DNA of 64,000 bases from Candidatus Zixiibacteriota bacterium (GTDB lineage: Bacteria; Zixibacteria; MSB-5A5; GN15; FEB-12): assembly GCA_040756055.1 (NCBI GenBank), contig JBFLZR010000003.1:353272-417271 (forward strand), written 5' to 3'. Shown here piece by piece: positions 1-9,467 of the stretch (within the stretch, counting starts at the first letter, position 1; each line of letters opens with the position of its first letter). A program made the position numbers and the translations under genes. The notes beneath the pieces were generated by a model, which saw only the letters and a program-made list of their open reading frames with translations, did no database searches and was not told where the DNA came from.

Positions 1-2542
1 ACAGTCCGCCGACCTGACCCTGCTGGCGCAAGGGTTTAACGATTTCGTTATCGATGGTCGTCATGGCTTTTTCGAGCGCTAAGTTATCAGGCAAGACGGT
101 CTCGATAGAGACCACGCGCTGACGTTCGATGTGGTTGATCTGAACCGGTCCCTGTTGGAGACTTACGTTACCTACGTCTCCGACGGTGATAATCCTGCCG
201 GAGCTTGTCGCCATGGGGAGTAAAGCTATGTCCTGAGTATGTTGCGCCCACTCATCGCGACCCTTAATCAACAGATCGAGCTCGCGTCCGTTGTGAAAAT
301 ACTCGCTGACGATGGCACCGTCGACGATAGCATTGATGGCCTGGCCAATCTCGGTGGCGGTCATGGCTACATCGGCGGCGCGGATACGGTCGGGGGTGAC
401 GCGGATCTCAGGATTACCGAGATCGAGCCCCGGAATAGGTCGGGAGTTGGAGCCGAGCAACACCTGACCGGTTTTTGCGAAAACCTGTCCGGCTATGGCG
501 AGGACCTCAGGCAGTTCCGGTCCGGTAACATCTATTCGTACGGATCTGGTCCCGGCGAAACCTCCGCCAAACAACGATGCCTGGCTGGCGAAACCAATAG
601 CCCCGGGAATCGAGAACAGGGCCCGATTGGCGACAGGCACCAGTTCTCTGGCCCGCTCTTCATCGCGCGCCCGTAATCCCATAAAGGCCTGATTGGGAAA
701 GGCGACATAGAAGAAATTATCAATCCCGCCTCCCGGCATGGAAGCGGCGCTGTCGCCGGTGGCTTCCCACAACGGTCGTATTTGCGATTCTATCGACTCT
801 CCGGCGCGAATCATTTCATCGAGATTATAGCCGGGGGGAGGCAGCATGAAGCCGAAGACCAAATTTCGGTTGCCGTTGGGGAGATATTCGGCGTCCGGTA
901 ACAGCAGCCACGTAAGACCCATTGACAGGAAAACGATGCCAACTATGGTGCCGACGCGTCGGGTTGTACGGGCGTTGACATAGTCGACGAAGGCGGCAAT
1001 TTTGGCGGCGAAGCGATTCAGGAAGGTTTTGCTTTCGTCGGCGCCGGTTTTGTTCTCAGGAACTCTGAGAACGCGTGAAGAAAGGGTCGGGATGACTGTG
1101 ATTGACACAATCAGAGAGATAACGATAGCGCTTGATATGGCTATGGCTATATCCTGAAAGAGCTGGCCCGCCTGCTCCTGGACGAACATGATCGGAAGGA
1201 AAACCGCTATCGTGGTGACGGTCGAGGCCAGAAGGGCTCCCCAGACTTCCCGGGTTCCATCGGCGGCCGCCTGCCAGCGGTTTTTGCCCATCTGCATATG
1301 GCGATAAATGTTTTCGAGAACGACAATGGCGGAATCGACCACCATACCTACGGCAAAGGCCATACCCGCCAGAGATATGACGTTGATGGTACGTCCGAAA
1401 AGATACATGGCGAGGAAGGTGGTGATAATCGAAATCGGTATCGCCAGTGCGATTATAAGAATGGCGGAACGCGAACGAAGGAAGATGAATAGCGTCAGGA
1501 CGGCGAGAAACCCGCCCAGGTATATATTGGACAGGACAAGGTCGATGGCCGAATTGATATAGACTGTCTCGCGATAGACATTTTCAATGTGCATGCCGCG
1601 CGGCTCCATGACCTCTTTGTTGAGAATGTCGATCTGTGTCATCAAGCCATCGAGGACATCCATAACATTGGCGCCGACCTGCCTCTGAGCGTTGAAAGCA
1701 ATGGCGGCTGTTCCCATGTGACGTACCATGGCCTGCGGCTTCTGGTAAGTCAGCGAGACCTCGGCAATGTCGTGAACGTGAATAGAGACACCGTTGCGGA
1801 CCGCCACGACAGTGTTCTCGACGTCCTCTACCGATTCGAAACGGGCCATGGTGCGGACAACGTAACGGCGCTTACCTTCGCCGAAATCACCGGCGGAGAT
1901 GTCGCGGTTTTCGGAGCGTAAAGCGCCGGCAAGTTGATTGACTGTAACGCCGTTCGAAGCCAGAAGCGCCGGATCAAAGACCACGTGGAGTTCCTGCTCG
2001 AGACCTCCGAAGATGTTCACCGAGGATACTCCCTCGACTCTTTCCAGACGGGGTTTTACTACGTCCTCCACCATTGTCTGCGTGTGAGGGACATAAACGC
2101 CGGCGCTGTCGGGTTTTATTACGAACCAGGCGATAGCCCCCTCGAGCAGACCGGATGTTGTCACGACCGGACGTTCGGCGTTGGTAGGGTAGGATGGGAC
2201 TTCGTTTAACTTGTTGGTGACTCTAACAACGGCGCCCGTCAGGTCGGTACCAACCGGAAATTCGAGGGTCACCTGTCCATAGCTATCTTGCGATTCGGAA
2301 GACATTTCGAGAACGCCTTCGACTGATTTCAGGTATTCTTCCTGTTTCTCGATGATTTCTTTTTCGATTTCGCCCGGCGACGCTCCCACCCAGGTGGTGG
2401 TGACAGTGATGATGGGCCGTTCTATTTCCGGCGTCAACTGCACGGGTACTTTGTACAGGGCGATAAACCCGCCGATAAGGGCGATTAATACGCCGACGAT
2501 TACGGTTACCGGGAACTTAATTGATGATGTTATGAGGCTCAT
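1..2542 (-). CDS. RND family efflux transporter permease (3' end outside window)
   Basis: Inner-membrane proton-driven pump of the hydrophobe/amphiphile efflux (AcrB-like) family. The reading frame is open from the ATG at 2542 to the window edge, giving 847 codons, so roughly the last fifth is missing. The start has the typical short cytoplasmic tail and first membrane helix (PVTVIVGVLIALIGG), followed by PVQLTPEIERP and periplasmic porter sequence, then a helix cluster from about residue 340. The fourth-helix motif reads VGMVVDSAIVVLENI around residue 403: one Asp rather than the Asp-Asp pair of AcrB, a variation I know from other branches of this family. It starts 35 bp after the adaptor gene ends, so the two form one operon. 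The substrate cannot be told. The family call is secure. Confidence 0.93.
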   Translation of the reverse strand, partial: MSLITSSIKFPVTVIVGVLIALIGGFIALYKVPVQLTPEIERPIITVTTTWVGASPGEIEKEIIEKQEEYLKSVEGVLEMSSESQDSYGQVTLEFPVGTDLTGAVVRVTNKLNEVPSYPTNAERPVVTTSGLLEGAIAWFVIKPDSAGVYVPHTQTMVEDVVKPRLERVEGVSSVNIFGGLEQELHVVFDPALLASNGVTVNQLAGALRSENRDISAGDFGEGKRRYVVRTMARFESVEDVENTVVAVRNGVSIHVHDIAEVSLTYQKPQAMVRHMGTAAIAFNAQRQVGANVMDVLDGLMTQIDILNKEVMEPRGMHIENVYRETVYINSAIDLVLSNIYLGGFLAVLTLFIFLRSRSAILIIALAIPISIITTFLAMYLFGRTINVISLAGMAFAVGMVVDSAIVVLENIYRHMQMGKNRWQAAADGTREVWGALLASTVTTIAVFLPIMFVQEQAGQLFQDIAIAISSAIVISLIVSITVIPTLSSRVLRVPENKTGADESKTFLNRFAAKIAAFVDYVNARTTRRVGTIVGIVFLSMGLTWLLLPDAEYLPNGNRNLVFGFMLPPPGYNLDEMIRAGESIESQIRPLWEATGDSAASMPGGGIDNFFYVAFPNQAFMGLRARDEERARELVPVANRALFSIPGAIGFASQASLFGGGFAGTRSVRIDVTGPELPEVLAIAGQVFAKTGQVLLGSNSRPIPGLDLGNPEIRVTPDRIRAADVAMTATEIGQAINAIVDGAIVSEYFHNGRELDLLIKGRDEWAQHTQDIALLPMATSSGRIITVGDVGNVSLQQGPVQINHIERQRVVSIETVLPDNLALEKAMTTIDNEIVKPLRQQGQVGGL

Positions 2543-2577
2543 ACGACTTTCTTCCTGTCTGGTTCTGACCGTATAGC

Positions 2578-3699
2578 TTAATTGGAAGCCGAGGCCTGCT
2601 TTGGCGTTTCCGGCTGTGACGCGCTTCCCGAGGGCTGTCCACCCGCGGTGTTGACGGGTGACCCCGGAAAGATACGCTCGTTTCCACGCACGATAACCGG
2701 CATTCCGGGAGTAAGTTGCTCGGCCACCACCGCGATCATCTGTCCATCGGTAGAGGTCGTAGCGACTGAAATCGGGACGGCCTTGCCGTCGTGGATAGTA
2801 TATACGAGGGTCTGGTTGCCTTGCCTGACGATGGCATCCTTCGAGACCGCCAGGCCGGTAAATTTGGTGTCAAGTGACAAGGTGGCCCGGACCAGCATGC
2901 CGCCCCCGAGACTACCGCTGGTGTTGGAAACCTCGATTATAACCGGGAAAGTGTGGGTTTCTTCTACGGCACTCGGGGCAATCCCCGTCACCGTGCCCGA
3001 CAGTTGATTAGTACCGCCGTTCTGACTGATGAAAACTGGGCTGCCGATCGCCAGTCGACCAAAGTACTTTTCCGGAAGGTCGACAGTTACTCTGGCATGA
3101 GACAGGTCGGCCATTTCGAATACCGGCATTCCGGGGTTAACCCATTCGCCAATATTGACAAGCCGTCGGCCGGTGAAACCTTCGAACGGAGCGGATATAA
3201 CAGCCTTTTTCAGGTCAAGTTCGAGCATCTTTTGCTCGGCTTCGAGCTGGCTATAGCGAGCCTGAAGTATGCCGGCCCAGGTTACGGCGCTGTCAAGGGC
3301 GGTGTTGCTGATGAGGGTCTGATCGTAAAGTTCTTGTGCTCGTCGCTTCTGAGATTCGGCAAGTTCGGCTTCGAGTCGCGTCTGCTCCGCCAGGGCGCGT
3401 TTCGAATCGAGCTCGTACCGGATTCTCTCAGCATCGACCGTCACCAGCGCGGCTCCCGCGCGGACCGGTACCCCTTCTTGAACGTTAATAGCTTTAATTC
3501 GCCCGTAGACTTCAGATACTATCCGACTTTCTACGGAGGCCTCGGTTCGCCCGACAAGAGTTATCTGGTCGGTAAATTCCATTTGCTTGACTTCATCGGT
3601 GACTACCAACACCGGCGGCTGTCCCTGCGCCAGCGTGATGGAGCCGGACAACATCGTGACCAGCGCCGTTACGACAGAAACATAACGCATAATTTTCAT
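2578..3699 (-). CDS. RND efflux periplasmic adaptor (HlyD/MFP family)
   Basis: Membrane-fusion protein that links the RND pump encoded just downstream to an outer-membrane channel. It has an N-terminal signal peptide ending near ITLAQG, a lipoyl-like half motif (VYGRIKAINVQEGVPVRAG), a coiled-coil hairpin rich in Glu, Gln and Arg, the second lipoyl half (APFEGFTGRRLVNIGEWV) and beta-barrel domains; the tail is low in complexity (Gln, Ser, Pro). Length, about 373 residues, is normal. I chose the ATG at 3699, 12 bp after GAGGG; a TTG three codons earlier lies too close to that site. No TolC gene is adjacent, so the channel is probably the one at 37 kb or one elsewhere. Confidence 0.93.
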   Translation of the reverse strand: MKIMRYVSVVTALVTMLSGSITLAQGQPPVLVVTDEVKQMEFTDQITLVGRTEASVESRIVSEVYGRIKAINVQEGVPVRAGAALVTVDAERIRYELDSKRALAEQTRLEAELAESQKRRAQELYDQTLISNTALDSAVTWAGILQARYSQLEAEQKMLELDLKKAVISAPFEGFTGRRLVNIGEWVNPGMPVFEMADLSHARVTVDLPEKYFGRLAIGSPVFISQNGGTNQLSGTVTGIAPSAVEETHTFPVIIEVSNTSGSLGGGMLVRATLSLDTKFTGLAVSKDAIVRQGNQTLVYTIHDGKAVPISVATTSTDGQMIAVVAEQLTPGMPVIVRGNERIFPGSPVNTAGGQPSGSASQPETPKQASASN

Positions 3700-3738
3700 G
3701 GATATCAATTTCCCTCTAAGTTAAGATTCGATAGTGTA

Positions 3739-3766
3739 ATTTTAGCCCGCCCTTTGACTTTTACAA
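3739..3766 (-). promoter_or_regulatory. promoter of the RND efflux operon
   Basis: On the minus strand TTGTAA (3766-3761) and TAAAAT (3744-3739) are 16 bp apart, about 40 bp before the adaptor start. This is read by eye. The remainder of the 3709-3915 gap shows nothing else I can name. Confidence 0.5.
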
Positions 3767-3915
3767 TCGGTAGAACAAGATGGGGCGTCCGCGGTTCCCG
3801 TCAAAGATATTGAAACGTGAAAAAGTGGAGAATTAGAGTCCATTAGACGGCAGCGACTTAACTCGCGGCGGCCGGGATGCCGGGCGAAGAAAGTAGATGT
3901 GCTGTTTGGGCGGGG

Positions 3916-5133
3916 TTACTTGCGGAATTCCGTCGTTTCACCGATTACGGCGGCGCCGACCGCGTCGCCCCAGACATTGACGGTGGTGCGGCAACGGTCC
4001 AAAAACCAGTCAATTGCCCAGATAAGGCCGATGCCTTCAAGCGGGAGACCTACCGCCGAGAGTACAAATACCATAGTAACGGTGCCGGCGTGGGGGATCC
4101 CGGCGGCACCGATCGATGCGAGGGTGGCAGTCATGAAGATTATAATCTGCTGGCCCAAGGCGAGGTCCACGCCGTAGATCTGGGCTATGAAGAGCGCCGC
4201 AACGGCTTCATAGAGAGCGGTACCATCCATGTTGATAGTCGCCCCGAGCGGAAGGACAAATGAGGCGGCGCGACTGTCAACTTTGTTCTTGTCTTCGACG
4301 CATTCCATCGTAACCGGAAGTGAGGCCGATGACGATGCTGTGGTGAAGGCGGTGGCGAGAGATTGCCCCATATTGATTAAATATTCGAGTGGTTTTTTCT
4401 TTCCGAACATTTTGAGTATCAGGGGGAGGATGATAGTGGCGTGTATGAGCAATCCAAGAACCACGGTTAGAGTATATAGTCCAAGACCCCGCACCAGTTC
4501 ATCGATAGATTGCCGATTCTCGGCTACGATGCCGCCAATTAATGCGAGGACTCCGACGGGGGCAAAGTAGATTACTATGGTAACGATTTTCATGATGGCG
4601 AGATTGAGGCCTTCGAAAAACTGAATTACGGGACGGCCTTTCTCTCCGATAGTCGTGAGAACGCCGCCGAAGAAGAGGGAGACGACAATCAGAGGCAGAA
4701 CATCACTTCTGGCGGCAGCATCGAAGACATTCTGTGGAATGAGACCGACAAGTACATCTATGAGGGTTTTACCCTGGCTTTCAATGACAATTTCAGGGAC
4801 GAAAGCGCCGAAATTTTCCACGCCGACACCGGGTCGGATGATATTGACCAGGATAATACCAATCAGGACCGAAAGGCCCGTTGTCACCAGATAGTAAAGC
4901 AGGGTTTTGCCGGTGGTGCGTCCCAGTTTGCGGATATCTCCCAGCGAGGTGACTCCTACTATCATTGAAGCGATGATTAACGGAATTACAACCATCTTGA
5001 GGGCGTTTAAGAAGATGGTGCCGATAAAGCTGATCTGGAGGAAAAAGTCCCCCATGTAAAGGCCGCCGAGAACGCCAAGGATTGCTCCGGCAATCATGCC
5101 GATCAGGATTATGTTTCCGGTTTTTGAAGTCAA
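3916..5133 (-). CDS. dicarboxylate/amino acid:cation symporter (DAACS, GltP/DctA family)
   Basis: Sodium- or proton-coupled inner-membrane symporter for acidic amino acids or C4-dicarboxylates. About 405 residues, the usual length, with eight hydrophobic segments. The serine-rich hairpin (TTASSSASLPVT), the NMDGT cation-binding motif and the second hairpin (SIGAAGIPHAGTV) are present. The last helix carries D-x3-D-x2-RT-x2-NV-x-GD, in the order found in the archaeal homologue GltPh; the Arg is the residue that favours an acidic side chain. The start is a TTG at 5133 behind GGTGA; the first ATG lies 12 codons further in. It is a single gene, transcribed away from the secreted protein at 5.4 kb. 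Confidence 0.92.
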   Translation of the reverse strand: MTSKTGNIILIGMIAGAILGVLGGLYMGDFFLQISFIGTIFLNALKMVVIPLIIASMIVGVTSLGDIRKLGRTTGKTLLYYLVTTGLSVLIGIILVNIIRPGVGVENFGAFVPEIVIESQGKTLIDVLVGLIPQNVFDAAARSDVLPLIVVSLFFGGVLTTIGEKGRPVIQFFEGLNLAIMKIVTIVIYFAPVGVLALIGGIVAENRQSIDELVRGLGLYTLTVVLGLLIHATIILPLILKMFGKKKPLEYLINMGQSLATAFTTASSSASLPVTMECVEDKNKVDSRAASFVLPLGATINMDGTALYEAVAALFIAQIYGVDLALGQQIIIFMTATLASIGAAGIPHAGTVTMVFVLSAVGLPLEGIGLIWAIDWFLDRCRTTVNVWGDAVGAAVIGETTEFRK

Positions 5134-5266
5134 GGTGGTGTCACCGATTCCTGGTTAAGCTTTGGTTAGAATAGTTATCTCATTTATTCAACGCAACTTA
5201 AAAGATGTGTTTCCCGGATTAACTTGGTCAGGAGAAAATAAAAGTGGACCTGGGTCATGATAATAG

Positions 5267-5296
5267 TTGACGTTTTAGGGGTCCTAAACGTATGCA
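5267..5296 (+). promoter_or_regulatory. promoter with a palindrome in the spacer
   Basis: TTGACG (5267-5272) and TATGCA (5291-5296) are 18 bp apart. The spacer holds an inverted repeat, TTTAGG-GGT-CCTAAA (5274-5288), that is well placed as a repressor site. The downstream gene is the secreted FG-GAP protein at 5368. Confidence 0.4.
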
Positions 5297-5367
5297 GTAT
5301 AGGAACCTCACACATCTTGAGCGTGCCACCTTCACCGCAGCATGAACAAAAACCCAAGGAGGGGATT

Positions 5368-8220
5368 ATGAAAAATCTGTTAATCACGGGTTTGTGTGTC
5401 GGTATGCTCACGGCTGGCGCACAGGCTCAGGATCCGGGCATTGCTGATACTGTCAAGCTCATTGGTGACTCGCTGATTATCGGGCAGTCGCGAAGTGTTG
5501 ACCTCGTGATTGTGAACGATGAGGAACTTGGGCTTATCGAGATACCGCTTCTAATGGAATCTCTCGATGGTGGTTGGATGACCTACGATTCGGCCGTATT
5601 CGTGGGACGCATGTCGGATCCGTCGGTACTGAATTTCCGTGTTTTTAGTTCCAGGGAAAACGATGGGGTTTCGCCCGATTCGATTGAGATTGCCGGTATG
5701 GCAATGGGGGACAACCTGCTTCCCCCGGGCAACGATGCCGTAGCGAGGCTGTATTTTACAGGCACCAGTTTGGGGACAGCTTCGCTTGATACCTGTACTC
5801 TGCTTCCATACAATTACCTGCTTTTGATCGCAGGGGGCAATGCCGCGATTATGCCGGCGTTCACCGGTGTTACGCTGGATGTTGTCGATGCGGCGCTGCC
5901 GCCGAGGATAACATTGCCGGAAACACCCTTTCGCGTGGTAGCGGGTGCGACGGTCGGATTCGATGTCTTTGCGGAATCTCCTGCCGGTCAGGATGTGGCC
6001 ATCGAACTGGTTGAACTGACCGGTTACGATAGCCCCGCGACACCATCAATTGCCCCAACGCTGGGGACCGGTTCTCCGGCAAGTTTCGAGTGGCTCACAA
6101 CGGCGGCTGATGTCGGCATCTGGAAAGCGGTGATCAGAGTATGTGATGAAGACGGGCTGTGCGTGTCCGGTGTCGTTGAAATTCAGGTCGTTACCTCCAG
6201 CGCCTACCTGATCGCGTTTGATGAAAAGGGATCCACGGTGGCCAACGACAGCTGGGGTATGACCTTCGGGAATTTCGATAGTGACGCCAACGCGGAGTTG
6301 GTGTCGGCCGGCGGCCCGGTAGAAGAGACTGGCGGAAGGGAGTTGTATGATTATGACGCCGCCGCGCAGACTTTCACCTGTATTTACTCGGAGTCGGGAG
6401 GTAATTTCAATCAGGGACCGTGCCCGGTTTATTTCGACGCCGACGACAATCTGGACCTGGTGATATCACAGGGAATAGAGGGGAACGACGTGATATATTT
6501 CCTGGCCGGTGACGGAAACAACGGCTTTGACCTTGTGACCCAATCGGCGTCAGACTATGTCTTCAGGGGAGCGGTTCTCTGCGAGGTGACGCGCGATCAG
6601 TATCTTGATTATATCGTGGCTGCGAAGGATCGGGTTTACATATACAGCTCCGATGCCGAGTACTCATTCGATTTGATGCGCTATATAACTACTCCTGATA
6701 CGGCCCTGACAGTTAACGCCGCTGACTTCAACGGTGACGGTTATACCGATCTGGCCGTTGGTACATCCAAAGGAGTTCAGATTTATATCAACTCCGGTGA
6801 GATGGCTTATTTCCTGCCGGGCGCGTTTTATCCGCAGACCTGGGGGACGACAGACATTGAAGTTACCAACCAGGGATCCGATTTCAATAACGACAACGTG
6901 TACGACCTTTGTGTATCAACTCCCTCTGTGGGACTCCAGTACAGTGAGATTACGGTTTATCTGGGAAATGGTGATGGTACCTTCGAGAGGGTCGTTGTCG
7001 ATACGGTGAGGGGCTATGTACATGGAAACTGTGCGGCTGATTTCAACCTGGACAATCAACTGGATATCGCCTGTGTCAACAGCGGTGAGCGGAAATTCGT
7101 TATTTACTTTGGCAACGGCGATGGTACTTTCACGAACCAGATTCGCTTTGATGTCGACGATGATTACGCGGGGCAGATTGCGGCCAATGACGTCGACCTT
7201 GATGGTGACATGGACCTGGTGCTGGCAGGAAAGCAGAGCACGTTTGAGACGGGGAGGCTTTATCTGTTCCACAATCAACTTAACCCAACCGGGTTTGTGG
7301 CGTCATCGTTCGAGGCGACGGCTGTCAACAATGTTGAAATTCAGTTGACATCTTCGAGCGGCAAAGTGCTCAACAGGGTCAAGAACGGTATGCCATCGGC
7401 AGCGTTGTATCAGCGCAATATCGACGGCAATTCGGAGCTGGATGATTTCGCATCGGTTCAGTTGCTGGAGTCGGGTGCTTACAGGATTGATGCCATGCCG
7501 CGGCCCAATCTGGCAGTTGGTGATCCGTTTTCGCTCGATTTCAAGGTGAACGGAGTCAATTATCGACTCGCGCACGACGCGTCGATGACCGAGAGTGGCT
7601 ATCAGTTTGAGATCTATCCGAACGGCGGTTCACCGGTGCTTCCATTGCCCGGAGAGATAACGAAGGAGAATCAGCTTACTTTCCAATGGGAGGGCGAGGG
7701 AGAGTTCGTCTTCCAGCTTGCATCGGATATCGCGTTCGAGAATCTGCTCGTGAACGAGACCGTGAGCGGAAACGTCTATGCCGGGCCGACTCTGACAGTA
7801 GAGGATACATCGACATTTTACTGGAGAGTGACGGCCGCGGGTGCGGCCAAGTCGGCGTCTGAATTCGCCGCATTCTATCCGGTTACAATAGCGGTTGAAT
7901 CGCCCACTGACATGGATGAGGATGGATTGGCGCAGTTGCCGAAGGTGTTTGGTCTGTCGCAGAATCATCCGAACCCGTTCAACCCGGAAACAGAGATAGC
8001 GTTCGCGTTGCCGGTGGCCAGCGGCGTGAAGCTGGAGATTTTCAATATCGCCGGACAGCGAGTGACGACGCTTGTCGATGCGGACTACCCGGCGGGTGAG
8101 CATGTGGTTGTCTGGGATGGCACGGACAACGGCGGTGTCCAGGTGGCTACGGGAATGTATCTGTATCGTATTCAGGCGGGCGATTTCGTATCATCGCGCA
8201 AGATGGTATTGATTAAGTAA
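5368..8220 (+). CDS. secreted FG-GAP/VCBS repeat protein with C-terminal sorting domain
   Basis: Large exported protein, 950 residues, probably surface attached or released. The ATG at 5368 follows AAGGAGGGG and begins a clear signal peptide ending AGAQAQ; an open frame reaches further upstream to 5257 but crosses the promoter. An N-terminal cohesin-like or Ig-like part is followed from about residue 280 by at least six calcium-binding type repeats (DFNGDGYTDLAVG, DFNLDNQLDIACV, DVDLDGDMDLVLA), which usually fold as a beta propeller. The last 85 residues form a FlgD-Ig/type 9-like sorting domain: NHPNPFNPETEI, then FNIAGQRV, WDGTDNGG and a basic RKMVLIK end. No transport partner is encoded in the window. 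Function beyond adhesion or surface display is unknown. Confidence 0.85.
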   Translation: MKNLLITGLCVGMLTAGAQAQDPGIADTVKLIGDSLIIGQSRSVDLVIVNDEELGLIEIPLLMESLDGGWMTYDSAVFVGRMSDPSVLNFRVFSSRENDGVSPDSIEIAGMAMGDNLLPPGNDAVARLYFTGTSLGTASLDTCTLLPYNYLLLIAGGNAAIMPAFTGVTLDVVDAALPPRITLPETPFRVVAGATVGFDVFAESPAGQDVAIELVELTGYDSPATPSIAPTLGTGSPASFEWLTTAADVGIWKAVIRVCDEDGLCVSGVVEIQVVTSSAYLIAFDEKGSTVANDSWGMTFGNFDSDANAELVSAGGPVEETGGRELYDYDAAAQTFTCIYSESGGNFNQGPCPVYFDADDNLDLVISQGIEGNDVIYFLAGDGNNGFDLVTQSASDYVFRGAVLCEVTRDQYLDYIVAAKDRVYIYSSDAEYSFDLMRYITTPDTALTVNAADFNGDGYTDLAVGTSKGVQIYINSGEMAYFLPGAFYPQTWGTTDIEVTNQGSDFNNDNVYDLCVSTPSVGLQYSEITVYLGNGDGTFERVVVDTVRGYVHGNCAADFNLDNQLDIACVNSGERKFVIYFGNGDGTFTNQIRFDVDDDYAGQIAANDVDLDGDMDLVLAGKQSTFETGRLYLFHNQLNPTGFVASSFEATAVNNVEIQLTSSSGKVLNRVKNGMPSAALYQRNIDGNSELDDFASVQLLESGAYRIDAMPRPNLAVGDPFSLDFKVNGVNYRLAHDASMTESGYQFEIYPNGGSPVLPLPGEITKENQLTFQWEGEGEFVFQLASDIAFENLLVNETVSGNVYAGPTLTVEDTSTFYWRVTAAGAAKSASEFAAFYPVTIAVESPTDMDEDGLAQLPKVFGLSQNHPNPFNPETEIAFALPVASGVKLEIFNIAGQRVTTLVDADYPAGEHVVVWDGTDNGGVQVATGMYLYRIQAGDFVSSRKMVLIK

Positions 8221-8252
8221 AGTACCCGGTTTTCAATCGACCGGTGGTGAGA

Positions 8253-8298
8253 AGGGTCTTGCTGTTTAGGGATGTGACGGCGAGACCCTCTTCTTTTG
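8253..8298 (+). terminator. terminator after the FG-GAP gene
   Basis: AGGGTCTTGC (8253-8262) pairs with GCGAGACCCT (8280-8289), ten pairs with one wobble, followed by CTTCTTTTG. Confidence 0.7.
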
Positions 8299-8339
8299 TC
8301 ATGCCAGTGTCATATTTTGGGTATTACCCGATTTTGATC

Positions 8340-8367
8340 TTGATTGGCGGCCGAAAGCCTTTATATT
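8340..8367 (+). promoter_or_regulatory. promoter of the NapH-like gene
   Basis: TTGATT (8340-8345) and TATATT (8362-8367) with a 16 bp spacer, ending about 30 bp before the ATG at 8399. Confidence 0.55.
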
Positions 8368-8398
8368 TGCCGCTAATACGAGATAACATGGACTCACT

Positions 8399-9445
8399 AT
8401 GCCCAATACGTTGACCGATACCCGAACGACAACGCCGAAGAGACGGCGAACATCGGTGCAGAAATTCCGCTTTTACAGCCAACTGTTTTCGCTGGCTATC
8501 AATGTGTGGATCGGGGTGCAGTTTTACCTGTTCGTGGTGTTTCTGGAGAGAGGGGGAGACGCGCTTTATGTGCCGCGTCCGGCGGGCGTTGAAGGGTGGC
8601 TTCCTATCAGCTCGCTGGTTTCGCTGAGGTACTGGTGGGAGACCGGCATCGTGAACAATATCCATCCGGCGGGCCTGATGATTTTTGCGGTAATTCTGCT
8701 GGTGGCCCTGCTTTTCAAGAAGGGGTTTTGTTCGTGGGTGTGCCCGATCGGGTTTGTCTCGGAAATTCTCGGTGATATATCAGACAAGATCTTCAAGCGA
8801 CGCATCAAGCCGTGGGTGTGGCTGGATTATCCGCTAAGGTCGCTCAAGTATATTCTGCTCGGATTCTTTATCTGGGCGGTGCTGATTCAGATGACGCCGG
8901 AATCGACGAAAGCATTCGTTTATTCAAACTACAATGTCGTGGCGGATATTTTGATGCTGCGCTTCTTTACTGATATCAGCACGTTTGCGCTAAGTGTGAT
9001 TGCGGCTTTGTTTCTGCTGTCGCTGGTGGTGCGGGGATTCTGGTGCCGGTATTTGTGTCCTTACGGAGGACTTCTGGGCATTCTTAATTTCATCTCGCCG
9101 ACAAGAATTATCCGCGACAAAGACAAATGCATCGATTGCGCGGCGTGCGCTCGGGTGTGCCCGACTTTCATAAAGGTCGATAAGGTTGGCGAAGTGCGCT
9201 CGGATGAATGCACGGGGTGCCTGGCCTGCGTGGATAGCTGCCCGGTGCCGCAAACCCTGCAGGTACATCTGGTGTCGAAAAAGAGGCCGTTTTCCAAGAT
9301 CAAGTGGGCGGCGGCGCTGGTGATAATTTTCTGGGGGAGTCTCTTGGTTTTCAAGTTAGTTGGACCGTGGGATAACAGCGTGACCACGACCGAGTATATT
9401 CAGCACATGCCGGCTATCAGAACAGGGCAGTATATGCATCCGTAG
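8399..9445 (+). CDS. NapH/CcoG-like membrane polyferredoxin
   Basis: Inner-membrane iron-sulfur protein, 348 residues, of the NapH/NosR/RdxA type that passes electrons across or along the membrane. Several hydrophobic helices carry the two paired cysteine motifs CSWVCP (about residue 111) and CRYLCP (about 218), and two classical 4Fe-4S clusters follow (CIDCAACARVCP and CTGCLACVDSCP). A final helix with a short tail closes the protein. No nap, nos or cco genes are nearby, so the electron acceptor is unknown. The next gene, a methyltransferase, begins 23 bp later and is probably cotranscribed. Confidence 0.85.
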   Translation: MPNTLTDTRTTTPKRRRTSVQKFRFYSQLFSLAINVWIGVQFYLFVVFLERGGDALYVPRPAGVEGWLPISSLVSLRYWWETGIVNNIHPAGLMIFAVILLVALLFKKGFCSWVCPIGFVSEILGDISDKIFKRRIKPWVWLDYPLRSLKYILLGFFIWAVLIQMTPESTKAFVYSNYNVVADILMLRFFTDISTFALSVIAALFLLSLVVRGFWCRYLCPYGGLLGILNFISPTRIIRDKDKCIDCAACARVCPTFIKVDKVGEVRSDECTGCLACVDSCPVPQTLQVHLVSKKRPFSKIKWAAALVIIFWGSLLVFKLVGPWDNSVTTTEYIQHMPAIRTGQYMHP

Positions 9446-9467
9446 CAAGCGAGAATCGGAGCGGTTT

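Noticed and set aside
2953..3813. 286-codon open frame opposite the RND adaptor
   Set aside because: Shadow of the adaptor gene; no signal, no family features.
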